DNA from: Chrysogorgia sp. JL179-B06
Lineage: Eukaryota > Cnidaria > Anthozoa > Scleralcyonacea > Chrysogorgiidae
Assembly (NCBI GenBank): GCA_035772405.1
Contig: JAYKKM010000253.1
Coordinates: 1,076,501-1,140,500, forward strand
DNA length: 64,000 bases
Direction of reading: 5' to 3'
Of the stretch, positions 52,752 through 63,918 are shown piece after piece (position 1 is the first letter of the stretch; every line of letters starts with the position of its first letter). The translations under genes and the position numbers were made by a program. The notes under the pieces are model-generated. The model was not told where the DNA came from and made no database searches. It saw only the letters and a program-made list of their open reading frames with translations.

Positions 52752-54096
52752 ACGTAGTACTGAATGCATGCGTATTCTAAACCATTTACAACATTCGCTG
52801 CCGTGCATTTGTATGGGATAGTACAATCTCAATCTCGCCTTCGGTTCAAGCTTGTTGACCCGATATAACACTTCCGCTTATGATACATATGATACATGGA
52901 CGATCGTCAAGCTCATATCCTCAGAAAAATGATTCTGAGTCCCGGACAGGAATCGAACCTGTAACCTTCTGATTGCCGGTGAGACGCTCTAACCATTGTG
53001 CTGACGAGACTCAGATGGAGAGGGAAGGTTACAATGATGTACTGGTTCGATTGATATATGTATACTGCCTATGCGGCAGTAACTATATATCGGTACACTA
53101 CAGCAATGTGTATATTAACACTTCCGCTTATGTTGTAAATAGCACATAATATTCGATATTTATAGTTTAATGAAATTCTGAATTCAAATTAGTCACATTA
53201 TTTTCATTAAACTATTAAAATTACTATCATTTTCTGTATCAGAGTTTGAACTATTTTAAGCATTATTGCTTGAATTTTAAATCAACTCCTCGATTCTATT
53301 TTAAACAAATTGTAATATCTATCCACACCTTTCTTCATCAACGATATATATCTTCGTAAATCGAATTATAAATTATAAGTTAGTAAAACACACGCTTTGA
53401 TCTGATAAAGCATGCTGTATATCTAGATAAAAACACACTGATATGACATGTGGACTTGATATACGACACGCTGAGCGTTACCTGAATCGAGTTAATACGC
53501 GTGGGGAAGCTTCCATCTTAATTTACTTCAGATTTTAATTTTATTGCAGATTTTCTTGCTTATAACGACGCCTGGAATATAGTTGATGTCAGCAAAAACT
53601 TATTCGTTAGGAAACCAGAGCAATTACATTAGAGCGCGCGGTTTAATTGAATAATATTATAGTCTGCGAGGCAGTGGGTCACCCCCTGTCTCGCCCACAG
53701 GTGTAGAGAGACTATTAGTATTAATTCTAAATTTCTACACCAACCTTTTTAGATATTTGATTTCCAGACACAGATCGACCTACTTTCCTTTTCTCATCAG
53801 CCTTTTATCCTCCATCTGCCTTTTCTTATCTTATCCGCATCCACATTTTACCATTATACCCGACGCAATTGGCTTCATATTTCCCTTCGAAATCTCGGGA
53901 GAAATGTGAAATAAAATCTCACCCCGGACCAGCAAAATTCCTACGGAATCTTTGAGTGAATCAACTCGAGCAATAGCGACCAAAGAAGGCGTATTGAGAT
54001 GAGCCAATGAGATGAGCAAAAGCCTATTGGGACGATGGAATAATTGCAATTTGTCGACCTGAAAAATAAAAATACAGGAATGCCTCTAGACTTGCG

Positions 54097-54580
54097 CCAA
54101 GTTTGCCTCTTGGTGTTTCAAGGCGGGTTTGTTTCGAGGCGGGTTTGTTTCAAGACGGGTTTATTTGAGACGGGTTTGTTTCGAGCGGACGGGTTTCAAC
54201 GAGCGAGCGAAAACCCGCTGAAAAAAAAACGGCAAAACAAACCTGTCTCAAATAAACCCGTCTCGAAACAAACCCGCCTCGAAACAAACCCGCCTTGAAA
54301 CACCAAGAGGCAGACTTGGTGCCACCTAGCCTCCTCCGCAGGCAACTCTGTGGCTTCTTTTATCCGAGTCAAATCGCTTCCAAGGCTGTACGAGCAATGT
54401 TTTGGCTGGGATTGCAGGGAAGTATAGGGATTGTGAAGGGATTGATTGACGAAGCGGGGACAGCAGGGGTTTTCGCCTCGCCCCATTCCCCTCCCTTGGC
54501 GCATTTCTCGGCCAAAACAGCCTTGGAAGCTATTTGACTCGCGAAAAAGAAGCCACAGAGTTGCCTGCGGAGGAGGCTAG
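54097..54580. repeat. Inverted GGCGGGTTTG array and MITE (copy 2)
   Basis: Duplicate of 40,262-40,745: the inverted 16-bp array followed directly by the CTAGCCTCC-ended MITE (54,326-54,580). Confidence 0.85.
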
Positions 54581-55407
54581 ATGCCACCGAAACTTAGACT
54601 CGGCTACCACCACAGGTGGTAACCCGCGTAATTAGATCGCTAACGTAAAAAAATGTATTACTTGTGATTTTAAGAGCATTTTTCATCGCGATTAAGAAGC
54701 CGGCGAATTAATTATGGCCACACGTGGCATAAGAAGCGCTTCCTGGGGGTGTTGAAGGAGCTACAAGTCAAAGGATGCTGAGTGATCACCCAGCCACTGA
54801 CGTCCACTTTCCCTATTTGTATCTGTTAATTGACAGTTATTAAAAAGGTCAAATTACGGAAAGTTCATCATATACAATAGCTTCGTTCTATTTTAAAACC
54901 CCATTTAATTTAATAACTATCAACAAGTACACACAATATAAACCTTCGACATTATATTTAAAGAGATTTTAGAGCAACCTGGTTTGTATTTTTGCCTTTA
55001 AATTCGGTCTCCAAAATACGAATCATGCCGACAAACTTTTACGCTCACAGCCATAACGTTGACCCGCCTCTCGACGAGCCGTTCAACGGCATGACTTCCG
55101 AGAGGGGGGACTGCGCACCCAACTCAGTCTCCACCTAATGTAGACAGTCTACATTGGTAACATTAATGCTAACCCCAAAACAACAAAGATACTAACCCTA
55201 ACCCCCCGAAACGCCCAGCCTCGGCTCCCTCAATGGTGACGTAAGTATCGATTTTTGTCCGCTTTTACCCATAATTCTTGCGGCCATAACAAAAGAAAAT
55301 AGCTCATTTGCAATCATTTGTGAGTCAAATTTCGTTTGTTTGTCCGCATTTTGAGTTATTCATACATTCACAGCTGCAAGTTACTAATGTAGATTGTCTA
55401 CGTTAAT

Positions 55408-55641
55408 AAGCCAGTTCGTAATGTCAATGCGCATCAAAATGACGTGTTCTGCGTCGGGATAAAACTTATTTCAATTCATAACATCAGGCTAAAACCACAA
55501 TAGACATTTGCACTTCTATCTGATCTACACTTGCAAATTCGTGATACTGAATTCCCCAGCCTGATGTTATGAATTGAAATAAGTTATATCCCGACGCAGA
55601 ACGCGTCATTTTGATGCGCAGTCGACATCACGAACTGGCTT
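55408..55641. repeat. Hairpin repeat (copy 2)
   Basis: Duplicate of 41,567-41,800. The terminal AAGCCAGTTCG pairs better with CGAACTGGCTT here than in copy 1 (AAGCCTGTTCG), so this copy looks closer to the original element. Confidence 0.85.
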
Positions 55642-55835
55642 GGCTCACCCTGATCATTCTACCTTTTTCATTTCCCGCCGCAGTCGCCCACGCGTCTTGG
55701 CGGTTCATATAAACAATCACCAAAGTCCTGGTGACTAGGTGATCTACTCACTGATCTCAAAAATAGGACTGGATTGAGCTTTCTATTGTATCTAAAGTCT
55801 GATTGAAGCTTGCATATTTGCATAATGTAAATTGA

Positions 55836-56464
55836 CGAGATATCATTAGAAGCTCCGAGTTTGCAAGCAAATCAAACTGTGACGCTCGCGAAATAGGTTT
55901 AGTGTCTGGCCAATATAGTTTCTTTGTTAACATTAAATGCATAAAATCTTGAACCTAATTTGACGTCTCATATTAGGCTTCTCTCACAGGATAATTAGAG
56001 CCAACGGCGCCCATTGCTAAGGGATCAAAGTCGCAGTAAATCTGTAGGTAGGCGATGAATCGTTTTACCCAGTAATTTGAAAAATGTCTTCTGGTCCTCT
56101 TTATAGTAAAATTATTTTATTTTGTCGATGGTAAGAGCACATAATTGAACAAAAAACCTCATGGGATCCTCAGTTGGTCCCTTAGTAATGGCGGACTTCC
56201 GGCTTCATTTTCTGAACAATAGTTGCTCGATCCAGTCTTCTTTCGCGATCAGTGGCTATAGCCTCCACCGGTGATACCTGCGAAGGAGGCTAACCACTAC
56301 CCTGATCCTAACATTGCCTGATCGAAGATCGACGAGTTGTACGCAGGTTATATTATTTTAATGAATCTCCTGAAATATCATATTTGATCACCTTTCCAAA
56401 AACTCATCTAAATCTCGCTTATCTCGAACAACCACATCTATACCACCTTGTTAATCTGACAACA
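55836..56464. other. Unique flank, no gene seen
   Basis: This is the first sequence after the tandem duplication. A small palindrome (TAGCCTCC...GGAGGCTA) lies at 56,257-56,288. No supported frame. Confidence 0.4.
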
Positions 56465-56472
56465 CTCACGCC

Positions 56473-57114
56473 CAGTGGCGACGCCGGCGAAGGCCCCCCT
56501 GGAAAATTTTGGTAATCTAGAGTCTCTGAAATGGCATTTCCTTCATTTTGGGGGGAGATTTTACAGAATTTTGAAAATTATAAAACGTCATAAAAAAACA
56601 CTAAAAACTACACATTTCAGGTCTTTGTATGGGATATTTCATGGATAATTACTAGATACTGTCAGAAAATTAAGAGAGATATCTAACAGTGCCATTCTAT
56701 AACCTGTCCCACGGCAGGTAATTTGAAAAAAAAGTCGAAAGAAACCCGAGCGCGTTCCGGAAATTTAAAACGATCACGCTCGGGTTTCATTCGGATGTTG
56801 TAATCAGCGCCTGCGATACACTAATGATATATACCGCTTAATTCAAAAGTTGATAAAACGAAGACTATTCACTCAGGTGTTTTATTACTTGTCTTCATTC
56901 TTATATTGAAAAGTTTATTTAGGAGGTTGCCTGACCTTATGTCAGTAGTTGCCATGAGCCAGATTTCAAATCTCAGTAAAAAACCTACCCCCCCCCCCAA
57001 AAAAAAAGAAAAAACTTTTCTCCTCGCGCGAATTTGGACGAATTGGAAAATCGACCTTGGAGAGAACTGGGACGTCCCCCCCCCCCCCCAGTCCTCCCCG
57101 TGGCGCCGCTACTG
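56473..57114. mobile_element. hAT-type element, 642 bp, CAGTGGCG ends
   Basis: The ends CAGTGGCGACGCCGG and GGCGCCGCTACTG are flanked by exact 8-bp duplications CTCACGCC (56,465-56,472 and 57,115-57,122). Inside, an inverted pair CGAAAGAAACCCGAGCG / CGCTCGGGTTTC lies at about 56,735-56,790. No transposase is seen. Confidence 0.9.
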
Positions 57115-57294
57115 CTCACGCCTAGCAAAGTTTAATTAAATTCTCTTATCAGTGGCATGTCGAGCAACTATAGAGAGTTGGCGATAAAGGATTGCCGAGT
57201 AAATGACGCAATTAATCTGCGTAAATGACGTGTGATTTATGCGTTGAATAATAACCGAAATGGCTTGTTTATCTCGCAGTACATTATGGGACTG

Positions 57295-57838
57295 GTCATT
57301 ACTTGTGGTCGGGGTGGAGCCAGAAGAGAAATAGATTATTTGGTGCAGAAAACAATTTTACCCAACCAAATTAAGATCAGAAATTTAACTGTCCGATCAT
57401 TTAGGTAAAGAAAATCTTTTACCCCAACCCAAGAAGACTAAAAGTTAGATAAAGCCTAATTCCCAGTATATCGTCGATACAAGTTCTAATAACAAACCCA
57501 AATAGATATACAGACAGATCCTACTGTAACTTTCAGACTATTATCTACTTATATGTACAGAGCAGGAATCCAAGGAAAACAAGGAGAGGAATACAATAAC
57601 AAAAGCTAATAATGTGCAATGATGACACTAAGGAGAACTGATGATGAGATTCCAATTTTAAATGATGAACTCTAAATTTTTTATGTAAATAGTCATGACA
57701 ATTTTGCTACCCAACCCTTCAGAAAAGTGATTTTTTTACCAAATCATTTAGGTCTTATAATTTTCAGTTACCCAACCATTTTCTCGTCTGCCCCTATCCC
57801 CCAGCCATAAATATAATGACCTGTCCCTAATTTCCCCA
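57295..57838. mobile_element. Inverted-repeat element, GGTCATTA...TAATGACC-like ends
   Basis: The left end GGTCATTACTTGTGGTCGGG and the right end CCATAAATATAATGACC pair approximately, and TTACCCAACC motifs recur inside both halves. A fragment of the same family lies at 14,080-14,210. No coding capacity. Confidence 0.5.
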
Positions 57839-58076
57839 GAATATAATCTGTCTAACGAAGGTCCAAACACCAAGAAAACCGAGTATTTCGTTTCACTCTC
57901 TGACGAAGGGCCTTCACTCAAAACGTTAGACAACTTACACAATATTTCAACTGCACACCAACCTTTTTAGATATTTGATTTGTATTTCTACACTGCCAAC
58001 ACATGAGAACAACACTTAAATACGCGTGCGGGAATGTTTGATTTTTGGACATCCTGGCCAAAAAAATACGCGAGCA

Positions 58077-58565
58077 TACTAGAAATACGAATCCGCAATA
58101 CCCCCCCCCCCCTACAACTATCCCCCACCCCTATAGAATTTCTTTTCCCCATCCACGGTCCCCAGTAAACCACGTATTTGTATTTGTAGTCTCTGTCGAT
58201 AACAAATCCCAAAAGGCCGGTTCGTCGTAGCTACGTAGATTTTAAACGTCATCTCGGCCAATATTTACTCGATTTCAATTCTGAAAAAAGATTTGGAATT
58301 ACCGAGTCTAAATACATAACATACGTGTCTATTATATTACGAAAACGTGCATACCCTTCGTAAAAACGGTCATTATGTACTTTAATTAGTCGGCAATCAG
58401 CCAGGCGGCCCTGCCGCTTCGTCGTCGACTTTGAACGTTATCTCGATCAATATTTAACCGTTTTCAATTCTGAAAACAGACTTTGGAATTAGTGAGTCTA
58501 AATACATATACACGTACCTATTATATTACGCAAACGTGTATACCCTTCGTAAAACCTGTTTATGT
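58077..58565. repeat. Dispersed repeat, ACTAGAAATACGAAT family
   Basis: It begins ACTAGAAATACGAATCCGCA and contains two tandem versions of the TCTCGGCCAATATTTACTCG...GAATTACCGAGTCTAAATAC block. The first can be read as HLGQYLLDFNSEKRFGI followed by ESKYITYVSIILRKR, in frame to YPS-stop. The second is decayed. Confidence 0.65.
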
Positions 58566-58633
58566 AGTTCGTGGCGGTTACCGTTTCTGCCAAAATATTG
58601 TCCGATTCAAACGGACAATATTTATCACCCAAC

Positions 58634-59075
58634 TGGAAGAACTTTTAAAATGATAAAGTAACTTCTTTTGAAGATTTTCACTTCTTCGCTTTCTTTTTGA
58701 GATATATCAGTTTGTTTGATATGCAAATATCTCATGGAATTTCGTCACACATGCATAATGAGTTATCAGAGAATGTTATATATCTTTGCGTTCATGAAAT
58801 AAAAACACTAAAGTGTAAATAACACGTGTGTGCGTTTCTCCCACAACACCAAACTTCTTGATTTTAAAGGATTTTGTTCGAGAATGAAAGAGATATACAC
58901 AATTCTCCAATAAGTCATTATGCACGTGGGACTAAATTCCAGACATTTGCATATCAAACAAACTGATATATCTCAAAAAGAAAGCAAACAAACGAAAATC
59001 TTCAAAAGAAGTTACTTTATCATTTTAAACGTTCTTCCAAACAAGACAATAAAACATTTTGTGGTTAGGGGCACT
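58634..59075. mobile_element. TTAA MITE, AGTGCCCC family, 5' end lost
   Basis: The interior and right end (GGGGCACT then TTAA at 59,076-59,079) match the element at 4,767-5,229. The left terminal repeat is replaced by unrelated sequence, so the left boundary is where similarity starts. Confidence 0.75.
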
Positions 59076-59356
59076 TTAAATATATAAATATATATACAAA
59101 CTAGTCGTGAGAAATGGTTCGCTGCCCCGACGAGATTATCACCCTCGCTTGCGAGGGAATAATCACTTGGTTATGATATCAAAGCAAATTATAAAATCTA
59201 CTATAGGTAAACACGGATAGACCTCGGCAAATGTTTGCTATTTCTTAATAAGCAATCAGTGTCTTGAAGAACCTTGATCAATATATCTTCTTTCTGAATC
59301 ATTATTTTTTAGTTTGAAAAGGAATTTTTGGTGTATTCGCTTTACACCAGTTTGCA

Positions 59357-59387
59357 ATGGAAGCAAATGATCTACTCCTTGCGCAAG
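59357..59387 (+). CDS. CD225-gene exon 1
   Basis: The ATG has G at both -3 and +4. It opens MEANDLLLAQ, and the exon ends one base into codon 11 at a GTACGTTA donor (phase 1). Exon 2 at 60,172 has a phase-1 acceptor, and joining them makes the split codon Asp. The design, a very short first exon ending in phase 1, is the same as in the four candidate first exons upstream. No TATA box was seen. Confidence 0.6.
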
Positions 59388-59605
59388 GTACGTTATGTTG
59401 AACGGAGAGACAAAGCACAACAAGAAATGTCAGTGGTGATATAGTGACCACATGTGAAATTTATTTAAGTATCTGTATGTATGTTATAGGTAATATTATA
59501 TATATTATATATGTTATATGCCTAATATTACCTATTATATAGTACCCAGAATCGTATCCCGGCATTACTACTACCATATATACAGAACTCGTGACCAGGC
59601 TCTCG

Positions 59606-59680
59606 GCAACGGCTTCCGTAGCTCAGTGGTCAGAGCACTGCACTAGCATCGCAGGGTCGCGGGTTCAATTCCAGCAGCAA
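59606..59680 (+). repeat. tRNA-Ala-like sequence, probable SINE head
   Basis: TAGCTCAGTGGTCAGAGC and GGGTTCAATTCC give A- and B-box-like elements at tRNA spacing, with a CTAGCAT anticodon loop (AGC). T-stem and acceptor stem contain mismatches. A dispersed tail follows, matching 14,540-14,575 inverted. It lies in intron 1 of the CD225 gene and is more likely a SINE than a working tRNA. Confidence 0.5.
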
Positions 59681-59896
59681 GGCCTTGAAGTTGCATTTTT
59701 CGCAACTGGTCCCGGTTTGGTCTTAAAATGTATGTATTCCAACACTCGAAATTTTCCTTCACCATAAATCCTTTTTTGTAGGTATGTTATGTGTGCGTGC
59801 GAGTCGGACGGTCTCCGTGAGTGAGTGAGTCAGTGAGTCAGTTAGCCAGTCAGCCATTTTCTGTATTAAGTTAGCTAGCTGTTATTAAGAATTGTT

Positions 59897-60050
59897 TTAG
59901 TCCCCTCGCAAGCGAGGGTGATAATCTCGCCGCGGCAGGGATCCATTTCTCACGAAAGGTTTGTATATATATATATATACATGTACAAAACTTTCGTGAG
60001 AAATGGAACCCTGCCGCGGCGAGAATTTCGCCCTCAATTGCGAGGGGATT
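59897..60050. repeat. Hairpin repeat in intron 1
   Basis: CCTCGCAAGCGAGGGTGATA and TCTCGCCGCGGCAGG, then TTTCTCACGAAAGG, are mirrored on the right of a TA-rich centre (59,965-59,985). A single half copy lies at 59,100-59,150 just before exon 1. Confidence 0.85.
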
Positions 60051-60171
60051 ATTTCTTTATTTCTTGGCTTTTTCAACACAATTTAGAAAGCAAAACATTG
60101 TTTTATAAAACTAAATAGAGACGAGAATTAAACACAGATATTTTTATAAGCTGTAAATGCCTTTCATTCAG

Positions 60172-60827
60172 ATGATCCGCTGACCGCTATGGAATGCAGT
60201 GGCTTAGATTGTCCAGACATGATAAAAGAAGACACGCTAGTTGGGGAACAAGAGAACGACCAGCTGAGTGATGGGAAAGAGTTGAAGGAATTTGAAGTCT
60301 CCGAAAAAGAAACAAATGAGGAAGAGAAAAAAGATGAAGCAAAAAAAGATAATGCCCGACATACTGATCAAGTTGAGTTAAATGAACCACATCTTGGAAT
60401 CCTTGAAGCCCGAGCGGCACTCGAGAGCGACGAAGACTACACGGCGCGTACCGAACATTTACGATCGGAGAACGAGTCTTCGGAAAAGGAGGGTGAAATA
60501 AAGGATGAGAGGCTTCACGAAAAAGGAGGTGCGGGCAAAACCGAAGAATGTTCACAGGAGAACACAAGGAACGAAAACAAAAAGGAAATTGAGAAAGTGA
60601 AAAGTGACGAAGACAGAAGTGGAGAAAATGGTGCCCTGCAGAATGAGTGGAGCAGGGCGAAGGCAGATCCGTTCGAAGAGATTAGCTTTGATGACGGAAA
60701 CAATAATTGTAAAGGAGAAGAGAGCACCGGGAAGAAGGAAGGAATAAGGAAGACAAGGTTCAGTTCAGAAGTTACAATTGAACCTAAAGCGTATTTTCAA
60801 ACAGGAACTGACGTTATTGTTACTATG
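60172..60827 (+). CDS. CD225-gene exon 2, acidic Glu/Lys-rich region
   Basis: The acceptor CCTTTCATTCAG precedes a phase-1 start (DDPLTAMECSGLDCPDMIKE) and the exon ends VIVTM at an ATG|GTGAGT donor in phase 0. The 218 codons are rich in Glu, Lys, Asp and Ser, low in hydrophobic residues, and probably form a disordered cytosolic region. Known CD225 proteins carry variable, often Pro-rich N-terminal tails, so a charged tail of this length is unusual. The open frame continues far past the donor as Leu/Phe-rich sequence, but that is the CT-rich intron and not protein. An ATG at 60,189 could serve as an alternative start if exon 1 is not used. Confidence 0.65.
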
Positions 60828-60832
60828 GTGAG

Positions 60833-61830
60833 TTACATCTTAATCGCCATACTCATCAACATCGTCATCATCTTCCTCATCTTCCTCTTCATCTTCCTCA
60901 TCTTCCTCTTCACCTTCCTCTTCATCTTCCTCCTCTTCCTCTTCATCATCTTCCTCTTCTTCATCTTCCTCCTTCTCTTCCTCCTCATCCTCTTCATCCT
61001 AATCTTCCTCTTCCTCATCTTCCTCATCTTGCTCCTCTTCCTCCTCTTCCTCCTCTTCCTTTTCCTCCTCTTCCTCTTGTTCCTCTTGTTCCTCCTCTTC
61101 CTCCTCCTCCTATTGTTCCTCCTCATCTTCCTCTTCGTCTTCCTCTTCCTCCTCATCCTTCTCTTTCTCTTCATCCTCATCTTCCTCTTCATCATCTTAC
61201 TCATCTTGCTCCACTTCCTCCTCTTCCTCCTCTTCCATATCTTCTTCATCTTCCTCTTCCTCCTCTTCATCTTCCTCTTCTTCCTTCTATTCCTCTTCCT
61301 CCTCTTCCTCTTCCTCCTCTTCCTCCTCTTCCTCTTCCTTATCTTCATCCTCTTCATCCTCTTCATCTTCTTCTTCCTCATCTTCCTCCTCTTCCTCTTC
61401 CATATCTTCTTCATCTTCCTCTTCCTCCTCTTCCTCTCCCTCCTCTTCCTCTTCCTCCTCTTCCTCTTCTTCCGCATCTTCCTTCTATTCCTCTTCCTCC
61501 TCTTCTTCTTCCTCATCTTCCTCATCTTCCTCTTCCTTATCTTCATCTTCCTCTTCTTCCTCATCTTCCTCCTCTTCTTCCTCTTCCTCTTCCTCTTCAT
61601 CTTCATCTTCATCTTCCTCTTCATCTTCCTCCTCCTCATCCTCGCCGTCCTCTTCATCTTCCTCCTCATCCTCATCTTCTCTTCCTCATCCCCATCTTCC
61701 TCTTCCATCTTCACTCTTCAACCTTCATCCCAATCTTCATGCTCCTCGTCATTTTCAACCTTATCCCCATCTTTATGCATCATCTTCATCCTCTTCCTCC
61801 TTATATTTATCCTTCTCCATCTTCATCTTC
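60833..61830. repeat. CT-rich microsatellite (CTTCCT)n
   Basis: About 1 kb of plus-strand pyrimidine repeats, TCTTCCTCTTCCTCC with interspersed TCATC. It lies in the intron between exons 2 and 3 of the CD225 gene and opens long low-complexity frames on both strands. Confidence 0.95.
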
Positions 61831-62033
61831 ATGAATCATCTTAGTTTCATCTTTATCTTCTTTCCTATCTTGATCTCCATGCTCATCCCTAACCTACATT
61901 CATTCCTCTATCTTCTTTTCCTTCATCATCATCTTCACCCTTCTCGTAATCCTCAATTTCTCTTGAATTTCACCATCAATTATAATCTAATTCTTAACCC
62001 TAGCCACCATCTTCCGACGACGATGTCTTCCAG

Positions 62034-62195
62034 GAAAAGAACAATCAAACATCTTCATCGCTCGTTATTCTGAATGCAAAACCCGCTGACCAAAACAACG
62101 GTGTTCATCCAAATACTTTCTATCCTCTGACAATATTTACCTGCATCTTCTGCTGTCCTATGATTGGCTTATTCGCCATCTACAAGTCTTACTCG
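62034..62195 (+). CDS. CD225/dispanin-domain exon 3
   Basis: After GATGTCTTCCAG the exon starts in phase 0 with EKNNQTSSSLVILNAKPADQ and continues NNGVHPNTFY, then PLTIFTCIFCCPMIGLFAIY and KSYS before a GTAGGT donor, also phase 0. The hydrophobic stretch with adjacent cysteines, an internal Pro and Gly, and a YS ending matches the first membrane segment of CD225 (IFITM/dispanin/SynDIG) proteins; the paired Cys correspond to palmitoylation sites known in IFITMs. Phase 0 fits exon 2, giving about 283 residues so far with the CC pair near residue 270. The conserved loop and second membrane segment must be in a later exon outside the window. Identification rests on this motif only. Confidence 0.6.
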
Positions 62196-62212
62196 GTAGG
62201 TTTAATGTTTAA

Positions 62213-62939
62213 GGTGGCAAATACGTGAAAATGGGCTAAAATTGGGCCATATGTATAAAAACAAGAGATGGGTACAATACACAATTTATTGGCTATATAT
62301 GGTATTAAATGAAAGCTACATTCATGTAGATTATGATAAAACATGAATTGATAGCAGAGTGTATACCAGTTAGCAGCTAGTTAATCATTTAATAGCTTAC
62401 ATAATGAGTACATATGATCAGGTATGGGAAAACAGTGATATATCAACCAAAACTGTTTCTAATTGTAGGAAACTTGGTAAAACATCTAACCAAAGACAGA
62501 TCTGTGTTCTGTAGTAAAATCATAAACTTATCTCCAGGGTAAGTACCGACCACAACCTATTTGTGAATCAAATAATAATAGAAAATTTGATTTTTTAAAT
62601 ATCTCACCATAACCCCTGATTTTACAACAGAACACAGATCTGTCTTTGGTTAGATGTTTTACCAAGTTTCGTATAATTACAACTAGTTTCGGTTGATATA
62701 TCACTGTTTTCCAATCGATACCTGATCATATATTAATATGTACTCGTTATGTAAGCTATTAAATTATTAACTACCTGCTAACTGGTATACATTCTGCTAT
62801 CAATTTATGTTTTATTATAATCTACATGAATGTAGCTTTCATTTAATACCATATATAGCCAATAAATTGTGTATTGTACCCATGTGTTGTTTTTGTACAT
62901 ATCGGCCAAATTTTAGCCCATTTTCACGTGTTTGCCATC
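62213..62939. mobile_element. TTAA hairpin MITE, 727 bp
   Basis: Arms of about 330 bases, starting GGTGGCAAATACGTGAAAAT and ending with the inverted GTGTTTGCCATC, are bounded by TTAA on both sides (62,209-62,212 and 62,940-62,943). It starts only 17 bases after the exon 3 donor of the CD225 gene. Confidence 0.85.
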
Positions 62940-63132
62940 TTAAAGGACGGATGGGTGTAAGAATGCATGTATGTAAGGATGGATGGATGGATAGATTGGG
63001 TGGATGGATGCATGATATATATTGATGGTACGTGGACGGATTAGCGAATAGATGCACGATGGATTGTTCTGTCGCATTTAAGCCATCGCATCTAACCAGA
63101 TGAATTAAGTTTCAAGTTAAGTAAGTTAAGTT
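62940..63132. other. Short GGAT repeats, no gene
   Basis: GGATGGATGGATAGATTGGG-type tetranucleotide repeats at 62,975-63,010 and AAGTTAAG repeats near 63,110-63,130. Confidence 0.6.
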
Positions 63133-63136
63133 TTAA

Positions 63137-63918
63137 AGTGCACCTAATCCCAAAAATGATAATGCTATGTTTGAAAGAGCACTTAAAATGATGAAGAATG
63201 GCACTAACAGTTATTCGATATCTATTTTCGTTCTCGAGCTATTCAGTTATATGTGATATGTTAATGAGGCACATGATGACGTCAAAACAGGCAAACAACG
63301 TTGTTGCAATTCTAAAAGTTGTGTATATCTTTAAAGTTATCCAACGAAATTACTTGAAACTTTACACGTGGATACATACCACCAAACTAAAGAACATGGT
63401 TCAAGTTATGTTGTCACCATAGTAACAGATCAGCTTCCAAACCTCTCCGTTCCCATACAGAAATCTTCCTTTCCTGTCGTCGCAAGCAACGTTTTCGATT
63501 TCAAACTTGGGTATTGCATTAGAAAAGTTATTGCAAAAGTTATTGAGAACTGCCAATCTCAACAAGTTCTGCATTTGAGAGAAAACACATTATTTTGTTT
63601 TAGAGACTAGGAGGTCTGGAAGCTAATCTGTTACTATGGTGACGACATAGCTTCAACCATGTTCTTTAGTTTGGTGGTATGCATCCACGTGCAAAGTTTC
63701 AAGTAATTTCGTTGGATAACTTTGAAGATATACACAAATGTTAGAATGGCAACAACGTTGTTTACCTGCTAGACGTCATCATGTGCCTCATTAACATATC
63801 ACATATAACTGAATACCTCAAGAACGAAAATAGATATCGAAGAACTGTTAGCACCATTCTTCATCATTTTAATAACCCTTTCAAACATAACATTATCATT
63901 TTTGGGGTTAGGTGCACT
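63137..63918. mobile_element. TTAA hairpin MITE, AGTGCACCTAA ends
   Basis: TTAA (63,133-63,136 and 63,919-63,922) flanks an element with ends AGTGCACCTAATCCC and GGGGTTAGGTGCACT and arms of more than 300 bases, for example TGATGACGTCA near both inner ends. The terminus is shared with the element at 12,028. Confidence 0.88.

Larger units (their letters stand above)
41992..55835. repeat. Tandem segmental duplication, copy 2
   Basis: The segment is 13,844 bp, about 107 bp shorter than copy 1, mainly because roughly 110 bp in front of the 19-bp array (28,812-28,929 in copy 1) are replaced by a few bases. After GTAAATTGA at 55,835 the sequence diverges from copy 1. Intergenic parts not listed separately in copy 2 hold the same content as their copy-1 equivalents. 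Confidence 0.95.

Noticed and set aside
60833..61714. 293-codon minus-strand Lys/Arg/Met-rich frame
   Set aside because: It is the complement of the same microsatellite, with no start context, domain or conserved feature.
60828..61844. Long plus-strand open frame continuing exon 2 as a Leu/Phe/Ile-rich, membrane-like protein
   Set aside because: It is translation of a CT-rich microsatellite. A GTGAGT donor lies at 60,828, and the phase-0 acceptor at 62,033 restores a CD225 exon.
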